This document shows, piece after piece, positions 34,628 through 45,281 of a stretch of 64,000 nt of DNA. This DNA is from Mycteria americana (taxonomy: Eukaryota; Chordata; Aves; Ciconiiformes; Ciconiidae). A program made the translations under genes and the position numbers. How positions within the stretch are numbered: position 1 is the stretch's first letter; every line of letters starts with the position of its first letter. The stretch is taken from positions 4,152,770 to 4,216,769 of the forward strand of contig NW_027445436.1 in assembly GCF_035582795.1 (NCBI RefSeq), given 5' to 3'. The notes beneath the pieces were generated by a model. It searched no databases and was not told where the DNA came from. It saw only the letters and a list, made by a program, of their open reading frames with translations.

Positions 34628-35935
34628 TCACGAAATCATACATTTTACAATGGCAAGGCCAACAATCAAAAATAAGAACCCACAGCTTAACATTATAACA
34701 ATATTCAAAAGCCACTTGCCCCAACTGGTAAGTCCCAGTGAACTTAAGAGAGAGGCAACCCAAGATTTAGGGTTCCAGCCGTCAAACCAGTCTTTTGGTT
34801 GTATTGCTTGGAAAAGCTCTCCAGTCTGCTCTGATACCTCTTTCATCTTTTTCCGCGCTTCTTCCAGGGTAGTAATTGCATTGTGTATGGTGAGACAACA
34901 TTCTCCATCGGTAAGATTTAACATCCCACATACACCTTGTTCTTTTAACAATAACATATCCAAAGCTAATCTGTTCTGTAACGTCATTTTAGACACTTGT
35001 TGAATATGTACATTCATTTCCCCAAAGGCATAATTGGTCCAATTGCTTAGGACGTGTACTTGCCAGGTCAAATTTTCTAAAACCAACTGGTGCCTTTCAA
35101 GAGTCACATATGGGGTAAATATATTCTCCAACATCAGAGATGTTGTCATGCCCCAGGTATAATAATCGGGTACTCGTATTCCATGCACCACCCACTTGGT
35201 TCGCACCTTGGGCCCATCACTTTCTCGGCGCCTTCTGATTTGATGAGGCATTGAGAAATCAAACACTCTAGAAGGGCACATAGTGGGAATTTCTATTCCA
35301 CATTGTAATCCGGCATGTTTTCTCACATTAATTTGGGAATATATTTTTCCATTCAAACATCCCCATAATGTTCCTTGCGGGGCTGGGTACGATGCTGTAT
35401 TACATTGATAATAATCATTTCTGAGTACCCAGGTACCCTTTCGATGTTCTGGACCATGGCTAGTAGGGATACTGCATCTAATCACAGTTGTTCTCGTTCT
35501 CCAGGTTCCGTTACATCTGTTGTCTAAATTTCGGAAACCTTGGGAAGGGTATCCCCAGCAAGTACACATATCCCGCATAAAAGTTCGAAGTTCGGGGATG
35601 TACCATGTCTCAATAGGATTTCCCACACCAGTGGTGCAATTTAAGATTGTGGTACAGTTCATTAACTGGGAGTATTCAGGGGAGGGGATTTCAACATTTT
35701 TCTCATCAACGGGACGACCGGGATCAGTGTCTCTATACCATATATGTTTGATAGACCAGGCCCATTCATTATCTGGTTCTGTTAATTTTACCATATTCTT
35801 GGCCTGGGAGATCGGGAATTTGTATGCACCACATAGGAGACCATTTAACCATACGGGGATGCTCAAAAGGTTCTGTTTCAGGGGGTGGAGGCCAATAAGG
35901 GATTTGGGTACATGATATCCTGTGGGGATTCTCAC
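34628..35935 (-). pseudogene. ERV-B env, main part (surface subunit C-terminal half and TM)
   Basis: A 435-codon frame rich in Cys and N-glycosylation sites. A furin-type site (IRRRRESDG) lies near residue 237. TM follows with LQNRLALDMLLLKEQGVC, nine residues, then CC, a heptad-like helix (ITTLEEARKKMKEVSEQ), and a C-terminal anchor (LLNIVIMLSCGFLFLIVGLAIV) with a 5-residue tail. Upstream env continues in another frame (35769-36131), overlapping this one, so a frameshift lies near 35800-35930. The CX9CC spacing differs from the usual CX6CC. Confidence 0.82.
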
Positions 35936-36131
35936 AGTGAGTTTGGCTCCACCATTTACCTGACGTGTTATATATATCCATCAAATCTTCAAGACAGGGA
36001 GGTAATGGTAATATAAACGGAGCTCCCAATATAGGAGTTACCGGTTCACTCATATTCCATCTGTAACATGTTTTGTTCCAAAGATCGGTCCAATTTGCTG
36101 AGGAAATTTGGTAAAATGCATCCTGATTCAC
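35769..36131 (-). pseudogene. ERV-B env, middle of the surface subunit
   Basis: A 120-codon frame with W-rich, Cys-containing sequence and NWT and NMS glycosylation sites (ANWTDLWNKTCYRWNMSEP). Its end overlaps the start of the main env frame in a different phase, consistent with one frameshift. A stop and short gap separate it from the N-terminal piece at 36168-36452. Confidence 0.65.
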
Positions 36132-36167
36132 TCTCCAGGCCTCATCAAAAGCAAAATCATTGTTATG

Positions 36168-36452
36168 TTAACTCTCAAACAGGGTTCTTACTCTGCCCCA
36201 AGTACAGTTGGCAATACAGTTCTTAACGACTGTATTTAACTTATTCTCCAATAACTTGGAGAGATTAAGATTGATAATAGAAAAGTCAATACCTTCTCCT
36301 GAAGACTTGGGAATCTGAACACAAACCCCTTGGTTAGTATGGTTCCAAATGTGCACGAATCCTTGAATTAGTTCCCAGGCAAGGTTCAGAGACTTATTTC
36401 CTCTTCCCTCCCCAAGGATAGCGAAGGGGAGGAAGAGGGCTTTCCAAAGCAT
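36168..36452 (-). pseudogene. ERV-B env, N-terminal piece
   Basis: A 94-codon frame starting MLWKALFLPFAILGEG, which could be a signal peptide, then NHTNQGVCVQIP and NCTWGRVRTL. Position just upstream of the other env pieces and downstream of integrase supports env. An overlapping frame (36386-36640) with a hydrophobic segment could instead hold the true start. Confidence 0.5.
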
Positions 36453-36598
36453 CGCACCTTGTTACAACATAAAAAAAACCAATAAAGAGACTCACACAAA
36501 CGACGCAAATGACCACTAAGGGTAACAATATAAACATAGGGTTCACGAAGGTTTCTACGACGACCTGCAAATATATAGAGCAAAATAAACAGGCTTAA

Positions 36599-36644
36599 AA
36601 GGATGGCACGATCCATCCTTTTGTTGATGGATCGTGCCATCCTT
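36599..36644. repeat. Perfect 19-bp hairpin between pol and env
   Basis: The left arm AAGGATGGCACGATCCATC (36599-36617) and its exact reverse complement (36626-36644) enclose an 8-base loop. A direct repeat CATCCTTAGTGTTGATTC follows twice (from 36638 and 36668). Position is between integrase and env. Confidence 0.9.
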
Positions 36645-36713
36645 AGTGTTGATTCAACACATCCAACACATCCTTAGTGTTGATTCGGTAATCCCTTCTG
36701 TGGGAGTCAGTGG

Positions 36714-37382
36714 CTATCCAAGCATAGAGGTTGAGCAGAGTTTCAGAGTTAAGGATACTTCTCCTATCGTTGGTAAGTCTACCAAGACAGGTTGTCCTGG
36801 ATAGTGGAGTGGTTTCACCGGGTCCCTTGTTTCCCTTTTCCCAGGGACAAGGGAAGGGGGTTTAGGGCAAAACGCAGTGAGCCTAGGACATCCATTTACC
36901 CCCCAGTGACCGTTCACTTTTGTTACAGCATCAGAGAGACGTGCAGGCCATCCGGAATTGTGGGGTTTAAGGGCAATCTTCAACAACCCGTTTGTTCTTT
37001 CCACTATCCCATTAGCTTGAGGATAGTAGGGTGTGTGAAATACCCATTGTATCCCCTCGCCTTTTGCCCATTCCTGAACCACCCCGGTAGTAAAGTGGAT
37101 ACCATTATCTGATTGAATTGATTGGGGTTTTGGTAGGTAACTAAACCATAGCTTCAGCCCCTTTACCGTGTTATCCCTAGTTGCTTGTGCAATGGCCTCA
37201 GTTTGGGTAAGCCCTGACACCACTTCCACCCTGACAAGAACATACTGTTTCCCACCTGACTTCTTAAAAGGTCCTATATAATCAACTTGCCAGGTTTCCC
37301 AGAGTCCCTTTCTGCTTCGCACATGGAGGGGGGTGGTCCTTGCAAGGGATGTTTTTCTAATTGGGTTCAGCATTGACCACAA
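36714..37382 (-). pseudogene. ERV-B integrase catalytic core and C-terminus
   Basis: A 222-codon frame with the first catalytic Asp in WQVDYIGPF, the second in IQSDNGIHF, and the Glu in ANGIVERTNG exactly 35 residues later (DD35E spacing). The core triad is complete. The N-terminal HHCC part is in another frame at 37367-37624, so a frameshift separates zinc domain and core. The sequence resembles class III (ERV-L/spuma-like) integrases more than the gamma-type integrases of ERV-A and ERV-C; this is by eye. Confidence 0.8.
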
Positions 37383-37624
37383 GCAGAAATGATCATGTTA
37401 CAGTGCTCCCGAGTAACAGGCCAACCCCTGCTCCTAGCCTCTTTAAAAAGGTCTTTAACCCTGGAATGACCACATTTCACGTGTAACCATTCTAACAGAT
37501 GTTCCCACTTTTCTCCTTCAGCTTCTGCTGCAAGCGCAGTTAAATGGGTTAGCAAATCTACTTGGTTGTTCCAAATGTGGGCTGGATGATCTCCCTTTTG
37601 ATGTGCAGCTAACCATCCCACCAA
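37367..37624 (-). pseudogene. ERV-B RNase H end and integrase zinc domain
   Basis: An 85-codon frame containing VGWLAAHQKGDHPAHIWNNQVD (RNase H C-terminal type) and then an HHCC zinc site (HVKCGHSRVKDLF ... CNMIISACGQC). It ends at a stop next to the start of the catalytic-core frame. Confidence 0.75.
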
Positions 37625-37763
37625 AAAGGTCCCCTGTTTAGCAACATTCAGAATTTCCTCCCATTTTTTCCCTTTGCCACACGGGTACTTGGTTAACCTC
37701 CCATTGATTTTGTTCCCAGAAAGGGAGCCACTCGATACATCCCTTGAATACAGCGTATTACTT

Positions 37764-37795
37764 TGAGTCCTGATTTCGGCTTTTCAAGGCAACAC
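37764..37795 (+). mobile_element. 32-bp LTR-end scrap at the ERV-B junction
   Basis: CTGATTTCGGCTTTTCAAGG and the adjoining GCAACA, with TTTGAGTC before it, match the U5 end of the ERV-A and ERV-C LTRs (GAGTTCTGATTTCGGCTTTTCACGGCAACA) with few changes. It lies in plus orientation inside a minus-strand provirus, exactly between the two dissimilar pol halves. Confidence 0.8.
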
Positions 37796-37863
37796 CTTGC
37801 TGACATTATCCAATTGCTTAGAAAAATACCCAATGGCCCGTTTCCAAGTTCCTAATTTTTGAG

Positions 37864-38430
37864 TCAACACACCCAAAGCAAGATGTTATCGCTCATGTAC
37901 AAACATTCAAAAGGCTTTGCTAAATCTGGGAGTCCTAACGCAGGTGCGGACATCAAAGCCTTCTTCAGATTTTTAAAAGCTGTCCGACACTCAGGTGTCC
38001 ACAACAGGTGATTCTCCTGGGATCCTTTCAAAGCTGCATAATTGAGGATCCACAGTCGACACCACCTGGCCATACCCAAAAATGTCCGCAATTCCCCTAT
38101 TGTTCTGGGTTCTGGAACTTGACAAATTGCTTCCTTTCTGCCTGCTCCCAATCTTCTTTGTCCTTGCAAAATTTCAAAGCCTAAATATATCACAGTCTCT
38201 TTCCCAATCTGGGCCTTGCTTTTTGATACTTGGTATCCTGCTTGTCCCAAAAAATTCAACAAGCTGATGGTCACTTGTAAACAGTCCTCTCGAGTCTCTG
38301 CTGCTATCAAGATGTCATCTACATACTGCAATATTATTCCTTCTGAATTTTCTTTTTTCCACGCTTCCAATTCCTTTGTCAACTGATTGCCAAATATTGT
38401 AGGACTACTTTTGAACCCTTGAGGTAGCAC
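37864..38430 (-). pseudogene. ERV-B reverse transcriptase, palm with YVDD and connection
   Basis: A 188-codon frame: LPQGFKSSPTIFGNQL, the active-site YVDDILIA near residue 42, SLLNFLGQAGYQVSKSKAQI, YLGFEI and the connection domain (RTIGELRTFLGMARWCRLW). It is gammaretrovirus-type. The upstream fingers and first catalytic Asp are in another frame at 38379-39041, so a frameshift lies near 38490. Confidence 0.88.
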
Positions 38431-39041
38431 CGTCCAGGTGAGTTGTGTCTTGCGTCCAGTGGTGGGGCTTTCCCATTCAAAGGCAAATATGCCTGGCTAT
38501 CTTTGTCTAGAGGTATGCAGAAGAAAGCATCCTTGAGATCAAGTACAGTAAACCACTTATGTTTTTCTTTTAAGGATGTCAGCAAGGTATATGGGTTAGC
38601 TACTACTGGGTCAATGTCTTGAACAATCTGATTTACGGCTCTTAAATCTTGAACTAACCTATATTCCTTGCTATTCTGCTTTTTCACTGGCAATATTGGG
38701 GTGTTATATTCTGATTCACACTCTATCAATAATCCATAATTCAAAAATTTAGTTATTAATTCTTCCAACCCCTTTCTAGCTTCCCACTTAATAGGATACT
38801 GTTTTTGTCTTACTGGTTTAGTTCCAGATTTTAGAACAACCTTTACTGGTTCCGCCAATTTAGACCGACCTGGAATTCCACTAGCCCATACCAAGGGAGT
38901 TACTGCATCCTCCACTTCTGCAGGAATTTCTTCCTTCGGTCTTGGTGTCTTCTGTAACATAAAAATTCTCGCTTCCACAGCTTTTGATTCAGGTATTAAC
39001 AGCTGAGTCTCCCCATTTTTTAAAAAAATTATTTTGTGCAT
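38379..39041 (-). pseudogene. ERV-B protease end and reverse transcriptase fingers
   Basis: A 220-codon frame with KPVRQKQYPIKWEARKGLEELI, YNTPILPVKKQNSKEYRLVQDLRAVN and FTVLDLKDAFFCIPL, which holds the first catalytic Asp. After that the frame goes off into unrelated residues. The rest of the enzyme is in the overlapping frame at 37864-38430. Confidence 0.85.
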
Positions 39042-39222
39042 TCATTTTACTCAATATATCTCTTCCTAACAAAGATGATGGACATTCTGGCATATACAAA
39101 AATTGATGAGTTACCCATTGCTTTCCCAATTTGAATTTCAAAGGTTGTAAAAACAGCCAATTTTCCTTCTGCCCTGCTCCCCCAACAACACTTATAGTTT
39201 TATGACTAACCCCCGTTTGCAT
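38989..39222 (-). pseudogene. ERV-B protease, C-terminal part
   Basis: A 77-codon frame containing QFLYMPECPSSLLGRDILSKMNAQ, the flap-to-GRD region of retroviral proteases. No DTG was found in frame to its right, so the N-terminal part is lost or shifted. Confidence 0.7.
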
Positions 39223-39571
39223 ATATTTAATACTGAATATGTTGCCCCTATATAAACTAAAAATTCTACTTCATCATTCACCAGCTTTAATGTAACCAGG
39301 TGTTCAGCTGGGGTTGACTCCCCTGATCTCCTTCAGTCCTCATCATTCAGAGTCATCAACTTAATTGCCTGTAGCAAAAGATCCAATTCTCTCACTTTGG
39401 GACATTCCCTTCCAATGCTACAGGCAGAGCAACATCATCTTAAACTCTTATTCCTTCCCTGTTTTTTTCCAAAGTCAATACCATAAAATCTTACTGGATA
39501 ATCCCACACTGTTTTTGCCACTCCAGATGATTTCTCAAAGCAAAAATAAATACCTCATAAGGTATTTCATC

Positions 39572-39763
39572 TCATTTACCTTCCCTTTTGCAAAATAACA
39601 TTAATTGCAAGATGGTATTATATTGCAATGGACTATTCTTTGGCCATCTCTCCCCACCTTCCAAAGTATACATTGGCCACCAATGATTGCAATATTCAAT
39701 TAATTGTTTCCGAGTCAAAGGATCACCCCCCAGATCTTTCCAATGTTTTAAAATACATCCCAA
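39572..39763 (-). pseudogene. ERV-B gag matrix fragment
   Basis: A 63-codon frame, GCILKHWKDLGGDPLTRKQL ... WWPMYTLEGGERWP ... YNTILQLMLFCKREGK. It aligns with the ERV-C matrix at 45285-45581. The remainder of gag before the protease is degenerate or deleted. Confidence 0.8.
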
Positions 39764-40290
39764 AGGTGTTCTTTGCGGGATGGGTTTTTTTATTTGGAAA
39801 TGTACCCATTTCCCAAATGACTAGTGGTTGTGATTGTGCACTATCACAAGCACTAGTCAGAGGGACCCCAACCCTTGTTGGAGCTCCCTCTGGGATTCCA
39901 GCCCCCTGCCAGAAATCCCAACCTTGTAGACTTCAACCCCCCGTTGAAGACTCCCCCTTGGGCCACGCTCCACAGGCTTTCGCCTAGCAGAGACTTACCA
40001 ACCGAGGTACCTCTTTAGCCCAACCCTGTGTAGCTTTCGCTGCGCCTTACGAGCAGGCTTTAGTGGGACTCTAACCCACATCCTGTATTGGGACTCTAAC
40101 CCACATATGGTGGGACTCTAACACACGTCCTATCCTAGAGCTCTGTTACTTAGAAGAATGCCTTATTACCTTGTTCCGGGGATCTTGCTCAGAATTCTTC
40201 GGTCCGGGGATCGGAGGTTCTTGCCGAGAATCCCTCGGTGCCGGCTGGAGGCCCTGCGATCCCTCGGATCCATCAAAATTCAGAAGCAGA

Positions 40291-40308
40291 GTCCCATCTG
40301 GGTCGCCA
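40291..40308 (-). other. ERV-B primer-binding site, tRNA-Arg-like
   Basis: On the minus strand it reads TGGCGACCCAGATGGGAC, two changes from the ERV-A and ERV-C site. It lies 4 bases from the LTR terminus at 40313. Confidence 0.7.
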
Positions 40309-40312
40309 AAAC

Positions 40313-40961
40313 TGTCACCGAAATTGGGAATCAAACTCCTTAACACCAATGTAGTATTAAGAAGCAGGCATTCTTTATTACGGCGCCGGATGCACGGGGG
40401 ATCGTTCCACCTAGCGTGCATACCGCAGGTTGCATCAGCCGAAACTTATATTGTCCAGTTACATACATATGCATCAAATTTCCCGGAATGACCATACATA
40501 TTCATTCTATTTCCTGGAATTAATTATCATATTTGCGTGGTCATTACGCATGTGTCCTTGAGCTCCGAGGGGCTTCCGTGGGGGTCTCTGGTGGTCCTTG
40601 GTGGTCGTACAGGTGTGTCCTTTAGTTGACCCCTTCTTCTGGACATGTGCAATCCCACCTTGCTTATGTAACTTGCTTCCCTTCTTCATGGTGCATGGCC
40701 CCTAACAATGATTTGGCACCCTTAACACAAACCAATTATTCTAACCACCCTCGAATCTTTGTCAAGATGGGCTGGGGCTGTACTGGGAACATAGCAGCAT
40801 GTCCGTACTACTCCTTGTCCAATTGTCTTTGGGCATAGTAGCATAGCCATAGCCATAGGTGTACAAATACAATATATTAAAGCATTGTCTACCCCGCTCC
40901 TATCTCTATGTTGCTTAGTTACAAAAGAACGAACTAATCATTTTGGTTACGTCTGATTACA
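40313..40961 (-). mobile_element. ERV-B 5' LTR
   Basis: On the plus strand it runs TGTCACCGAAATTGGG ... GTCTGATTACA (649 bp) and is about the same length as the solo LTRs at 41631-42276 and 60211-60845, to which it is clearly homologous throughout. CTTTATTACGG on the plus strand is the polyadenylation signal region. Confidence 0.9.
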
Positions 40962-41330
40962 GGGTGGCCTCTGTGAGAAGAGACCAGGGGCTGCCCCCAT
41001 GCAAGACAGAGCCAGTTCCAGCTGGCTCCAAAATGGCCCCACTGCTGACCAAAGCTGAGCCAATCAGCAAAGCTGGTGGCACCTCTGTGAAAAGGTGTTT
41101 ACGAATAGGTAAAAAAATGATGTGCAGCAGTTCTGAGATAGGAGTGAGAAAAAATGTGAGAGAAACAACCCTGCAGACACCAAGGTCAGTGAAGAAGGAG
41201 GGGGAGGAAGTAGTCCAGGCGCTGGAGCAGAGATTCCCCTGCAGCCTGTGGAGAAGACCATGGTGAAGCAGGTGGATATGCCCTAAAGGAAGCTGCAGCC
41301 CACAGAGAGCCCACGCTGGAGCAGGCTCAT
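40962..41330 (+). mobile_element. Fragment of the 6711-7737 LTR-like element
   Basis: GGCTCCAAAATGG, GGCACCTCTGTGAAAAGG and GCAGAGATTCCCCTGCAGCC follow the same order as at 6740-7060. The fragment abuts the ERV-B LTR terminus, so ERV-B inserted into or next to it. Confidence 0.65.
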
Positions 41331-41626
41331 GGCGGGAATGTCCTTAATTGTTTCATGACCAAAGTCTGTTAAGCAGTACACAGGTATCTGTCCCCTTGTC
41401 ACAATTTCAGCAACTATGAAAATTTCATCTGTGAATGTCTGCTCATAAGCTTTCTCAAATCTCTCTTTTGTTCTAGACACCCTGATGTGGTCTCCCCTTT
41501 GATCACAAATTATAATTTAAACCAAAATTATTCTTACGAAAACACAGCATAAACAAGTACAATAAATGAATTATTTCTCAGGATGCAAGAATAAAAAACA
41601 CTGAATTTTCCTTTTCTAGAATAGCT
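41331..41626. other. Noncoding, possible ERV remnant
   Basis: On the minus strand a 65-codon frame (41283-41480) has no recognised domain. Nothing else supported. Confidence 0.4.
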
Positions 41627-41630
41627 CTTT

Positions 41631-42276
41631 TGTAACCAGATGTAACCAAAATGATTAGTTCGTTCTTTTGTAACTAAGCAACGTAGAGATAGGAGCAGGT
41701 TAGACAATGCTTTAATGTCGTGTTTGTACACCTATGGCTATGGCTATGCTACTATGCCCAAAGACAATTGGACAAGGAGTAGTACGGACATGCTGCTATG
41801 TTCCCAGTACAGCCCCAGCCCATCTTGACAAAAAGTCGAGGGTGGTTAGAATAATTGGTTTGTGTTAAGGGTGCCAAATCATTGTTAGGGGCCATGCACC
41901 ATGAAGAAGGGAAGCAAGTTACATAAGCAAGGTGGGATTGCGCATGCCCATAAGAAGGGGTCAACTAAAGGACACACCTGTACGACCACCAAAGACCACC
42001 AGAGACCCCCACGGAAGCCCCTCGGAGCTCAAGGACGCATGCGTAATGACCATGCAAATATGATAATTAGTTCCAGGAAATAGAATGAATATGTATGGTC
42101 ATTCCAGGAAATGTTATGCATATGTATGTAATTGAAGAATATAAGTTTCGGCTGATGCAACCTGCGGTATGCACGCTAGGTGGAACGATCCCCCGTGCAT
42201 CCAGCGCCGTAATAAAGAATGCCTGCTTCTTAATACTACATTGGTGTTAAGGAGTTTGATTCCCGATTTCGGTGAC
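41631..42276 (+). mobile_element. Solo LTR of the ERV-B family
   Basis: A 646-bp element, TGTAACCAGATGTAACC to TTCGGTGACA. A 4-bp target duplication CTTT lies at 41627-41630 and 42277-42280. AATAAAGAATGCC is present near 42211. Confidence 0.92.
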
Positions 42277-42280
42277 ACTT

Positions 42281-42680
42281 TCCAAGCCGTCTGATCTCAT
42301 TTTACACAGCTGCACCATATCAGAGATGGCTTTCAGAATAGGCAACCAAAGCTGTTGGTTTTGCGCGGGGCGGGGGAGAATTTTTAAACCAGCCTCTAAG
42401 CAAGCTCTTAAATCAATGTAGTGTTCACCATTTTGTTACTAATAATGAAGTAAAAGCCTCTGTCACAGAGCATTTTAACAGGATGTTCAAAACCAAGATG
42501 TGGATATCTTTTACAGCACACAACACTTTTTTGCTACATTGATGTGCTGTCGTAGTTTATAAAGAGCTATAACCATAGCTTCCACAGGACTATCAGAGCC
42601 AGGCCTGTGGATGTGAACACTTCAAACTCTGCAAGGGGTTGGAAAACTGTATATGAGTGTGTTTAAAATTAAAGAATCTG
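42281..42680. other. Noncoding, nothing recognised
   Basis: No open frame with known motifs, and no LTR ends seen. Confidence 0.5.
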
Positions 42681-42968
42681 CGCTTCTGAGTGGCTGGTCC
42701 TGCCATCCAATCACAACAGACTACGTGAGCAGAAGGGAGTGACTTCCAGGGCAAATGGTACTTGTGGCTGCTGGCAGGGAGGCAGGACTTCTGCTGGAAG
42801 CTGTTGGCAGGGCATCTGTCACTTTTCTTTTATATCAGTTGTCCCTATACTACTTGCATGTAGCTTTGCTTTGCTTATTAAACTCTGTTTATCTCAACCC
42901 ATGAGTTTTTAGCTTTTGCTCTTCCAGTTCTCTTCCCCATCCCACTGTGGGGGCAGTGAGTGAGTGAC
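42681..42968 (+). mobile_element. ERVL-type LTR hosting two later insertions; tail at 43704-43750
   Basis: It shares GACTGGTCCTGCCA-type and TATATCAGTTGTCCCTATACTACT blocks with 8650-8850. It then has a polyadenylation-type TTATTAAACTCTG and the TCTCAACCCATGAGTTTT segment typical of ERVL LTR U5. After the nested solo LTR it resumes GTGACTGAGTGGATGCTTAGC and ends ACACACCACAC, where ERV-C begins. Confidence 0.7.
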
Positions 42969-43703
42969 TGTGACTGGTACCTTTCACACCCCCATAAAGA
43001 TCGGGGCTTTTGGCATGGCGATCACCGGCTTTTCACGCCTCATTTTCGTGCCTTTTGTGCTCTGCCGTGCCCCAGGCACGTACACACCTCGGCAGGGGGA
43101 GCAGGAGAGGCGGGACCCTTGGTCACCAGACAGGGTCCACAGCCAGTGAGGCGCCTTGGCTCGGAGAAGCTTCTAGATCTTGACCAGTTATGACCACAGC
43201 TCAGATCCGACCCAGGGTATAAATGGGGCGCCGCCGGAGACCCCCTTTGAGTGTGGTCTTCTCGGAGCAGCGGGCCTATGTTTGGGACCTCTCCCCTCAG
43301 GTTGGGATGCCGCCTGAGGAAAATTCCTGGGATTGAGTGCCGTCACCTCCTTTGGTGAGTGATTTATTCTGGATATATCCTTGAGTGAGCCCTCACACCA
43401 CCACCCCCCGGGGTGAGCGATTATATTTTCTGGGTACCCACGAGGGAGAGAGAGTTTCCCCCCTTTGTGAGTGAGTGTGTGTGTGTGCACTTTGGATCAT
43501 CATTCTTGTGTGTATTGACGTGTAGTAACAATACCCCGACTGACACCTCGAACCAGTTATGTTAAATGTTATCAGAGCGTTGATTGATTTTGGTTTACCC
43601 CTGTTTCTCATTGGTTTCTGTCGTGTGGTTTTGGCTGTTTTGTGAAATAAAATTGTTTGAGCTTGTCTCTCGTTTGAGTTAGTTTTAGTGTACCTCCGTG
43701 ACA
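42969..43703 (+). mobile_element. Nested solo LTR (unknown family) with TATA box
   Basis: TGTGACTGGTACC to CTCCGTGACA, 735 bp, with a 5-bp target duplication GTGAC at 42964-42968 and 43704-43708. It carries GGTATAAATGGGGCG near 43217 and AATAAAATTG at 43646, in the order expected of U3-R-U5. It is more G/C-rich than the other LTRs, and no second copy is in the window. Confidence 0.75.
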
Positions 43704-43750
43704 GTGACTGAGTGGATGCTTAGCTGCTGTCTGGGATCAACACACCACAC

Positions 43751-44452
43751 TGAAAAGAGCTAAAATCCCCAAAGACAAAAAAGAAATGCTGTAAATATCT
43801 TGGTTGCTCAATGTTTCCTTTTAGTCTCCCTTTCGCAGATAATTTGGCCTAGCTTGCCAGTATTGTTGGCCTTAAGTAAGGAAGCTTAGATAGCAGAATT
43901 GCTAACGAGCTTTCTTTATTTGACCTAATCATTACAGTAAGAATGCTTTGCCTGTGTTAAATCCTTGGTTAGCTGAGATAGTTGCAATGAAAATAGATAA
44001 AAAGGAATTCTTCAGGCCCTGTGTCCCTGGAAAGGGCTGATAAGGAGAAACTACACAAGAACCACCTGATTTTGGATATGCAAGGAAGGTATGAGCAAGA
44101 CAAAGATGGACTGAGCATGCGTAAAGACAAAGTTCAGTCAGCGGTCAGAGTGATGAAGACTACTGACTTCCTCCAACGACCACCAGAGGATCCCTAACGA
44201 CCACCTAAGGACTTAAGTACGCATGCGTCAGGGACATTTACATATATTAATGAGTTCCAAGAAATCTCATGTTTATATAAATTAATCTTATGAATATGTA
44301 TATTTTGCAACATATAACCTCTGTGATCTTGCTTGTTTGTCGGAGCACTTGTGGCAGAGCGATCCCCAGTGCTGCCCAGCGCTGCAATAAAGAATACCTG
44401 CTTAATAGCCATCCCGACTATTGAGTTCTGATTTCGGCTTTTCACGGCAACA
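43751..44452 (+). mobile_element. ERV-C 5' LTR
   Basis: TGAAAAGAGCTAAAATCCCC to CACGGCAACA, with AATAAAGAATACC at about 44387. Its U5 is near-identical to that of ERV-A; its U3 is different and matches the solo LTR at 23206. Confidence 0.93.
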
Positions 44453-44455
44453 GTT

Positions 44456-44473
44456 TGGCACCCCAGATGGGAC
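44456..44473 (+). other. ERV-C primer-binding site, tRNA-Arg(CCU)-like
   Basis: TGGCACCCCAGATGGGAC, identical to the ERV-A site, 3 bases after the LTR. Confidence 0.7.
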
Positions 44474-45281
44474 CCGCTCTGCTCGGCTGCAGGACCTGCT
44501 GAGAACAGGACTCCCTAGGGTACCCCCGGGATTTCCCGGAGGGACTCCTCGCCTCAATCGGATCACTGCGGGAGCAGACAAGGACCATCTAAAGGAAAAA
44601 GGTATTCTTTAAATCTTTTCTGTTTTGGAATTTGGGACCGGTCATTTGGAAGGTTCTCATAAGTCGTAGGAGACGTCCTACGCTGAGCGCCGTATACCAG
44701 GCTACTAGTGCCTGAGGGTATACATTTGTATTTAGTACGTTGGTACAGGCACGGGTTAAGCCTTGTACTTCTGCAAGAACGTGCTTTTTGGTATTGGTAC
44801 ACTCATGAAACCCGCATGAGTTTGTACTGTTGGTGGTACGTTGGTACAGGCACGGGTTAAGCCTTGTACTTCTGCAAGAACGTGCCTTTTGGTATTGGTA
44901 CACTTATGAAACCCACATGAGTTTGTACTGTTGGCGGTATGGATTTACTGGCACCAAACTCGGATATTGGTTTATTGGTATTGAATTTGGATATATTCGT
45001 TAGGCACTGCGAAATCGGCAACTAAGCGTGAATGAGCTGAGTTAACTCTGGTGTGACTGGTGAGTGACTGAAACACAGTGTGACTGCAAAGTGAGTGTGG
45101 AAAACCTGGAGACCTGTGCGTCTCATCCTGAAAATGAATGTGAACCGCTTTTCCTTGTGAATTGTTTATTCAATGTGAGAATTGTGGAACGTGGTCAGAG
45201 TGGGAGAATAAAGCGCGACAGGTTGAGGTTATTAAAATAATCTGTGGGAGAATAACGGAAGTACAGAATCAATAAGGTAGA

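Larger units (their letters stand above)
34539..37763 (-). mobile_element. ERV-B left half: RNase H end, integrase and env of a non-gamma-type element
   Basis: Minus-strand order is end of RNase H, integrase HHCC and catalytic core, env. The integrase is unlike that of ERV-A and ERV-C and looks closer to ERV-L/spuma-like integrases (YYPQANGIVERTNGLLK). No LTR is found on its left; env ends at 34628 and an unrelated LTR terminus is at 34538. It joins the ERV-B right half at the LTR scrap 37764-37795. Confidence 0.7.
37796..40961 (-). mobile_element. ERV-B right half: gammaretrovirus-like 5' LTR, gag start, protease and reverse transcriptase
   Basis: On the minus strand: 5' LTR (40313-40961), PBS, a matrix fragment, protease and reverse transcriptase, all like ERV-A and ERV-C in sequence. 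Most of gag is deleted. The 5' LTR belongs to the same family as the solo LTRs at 41631 and 60211. Confidence 0.85.
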
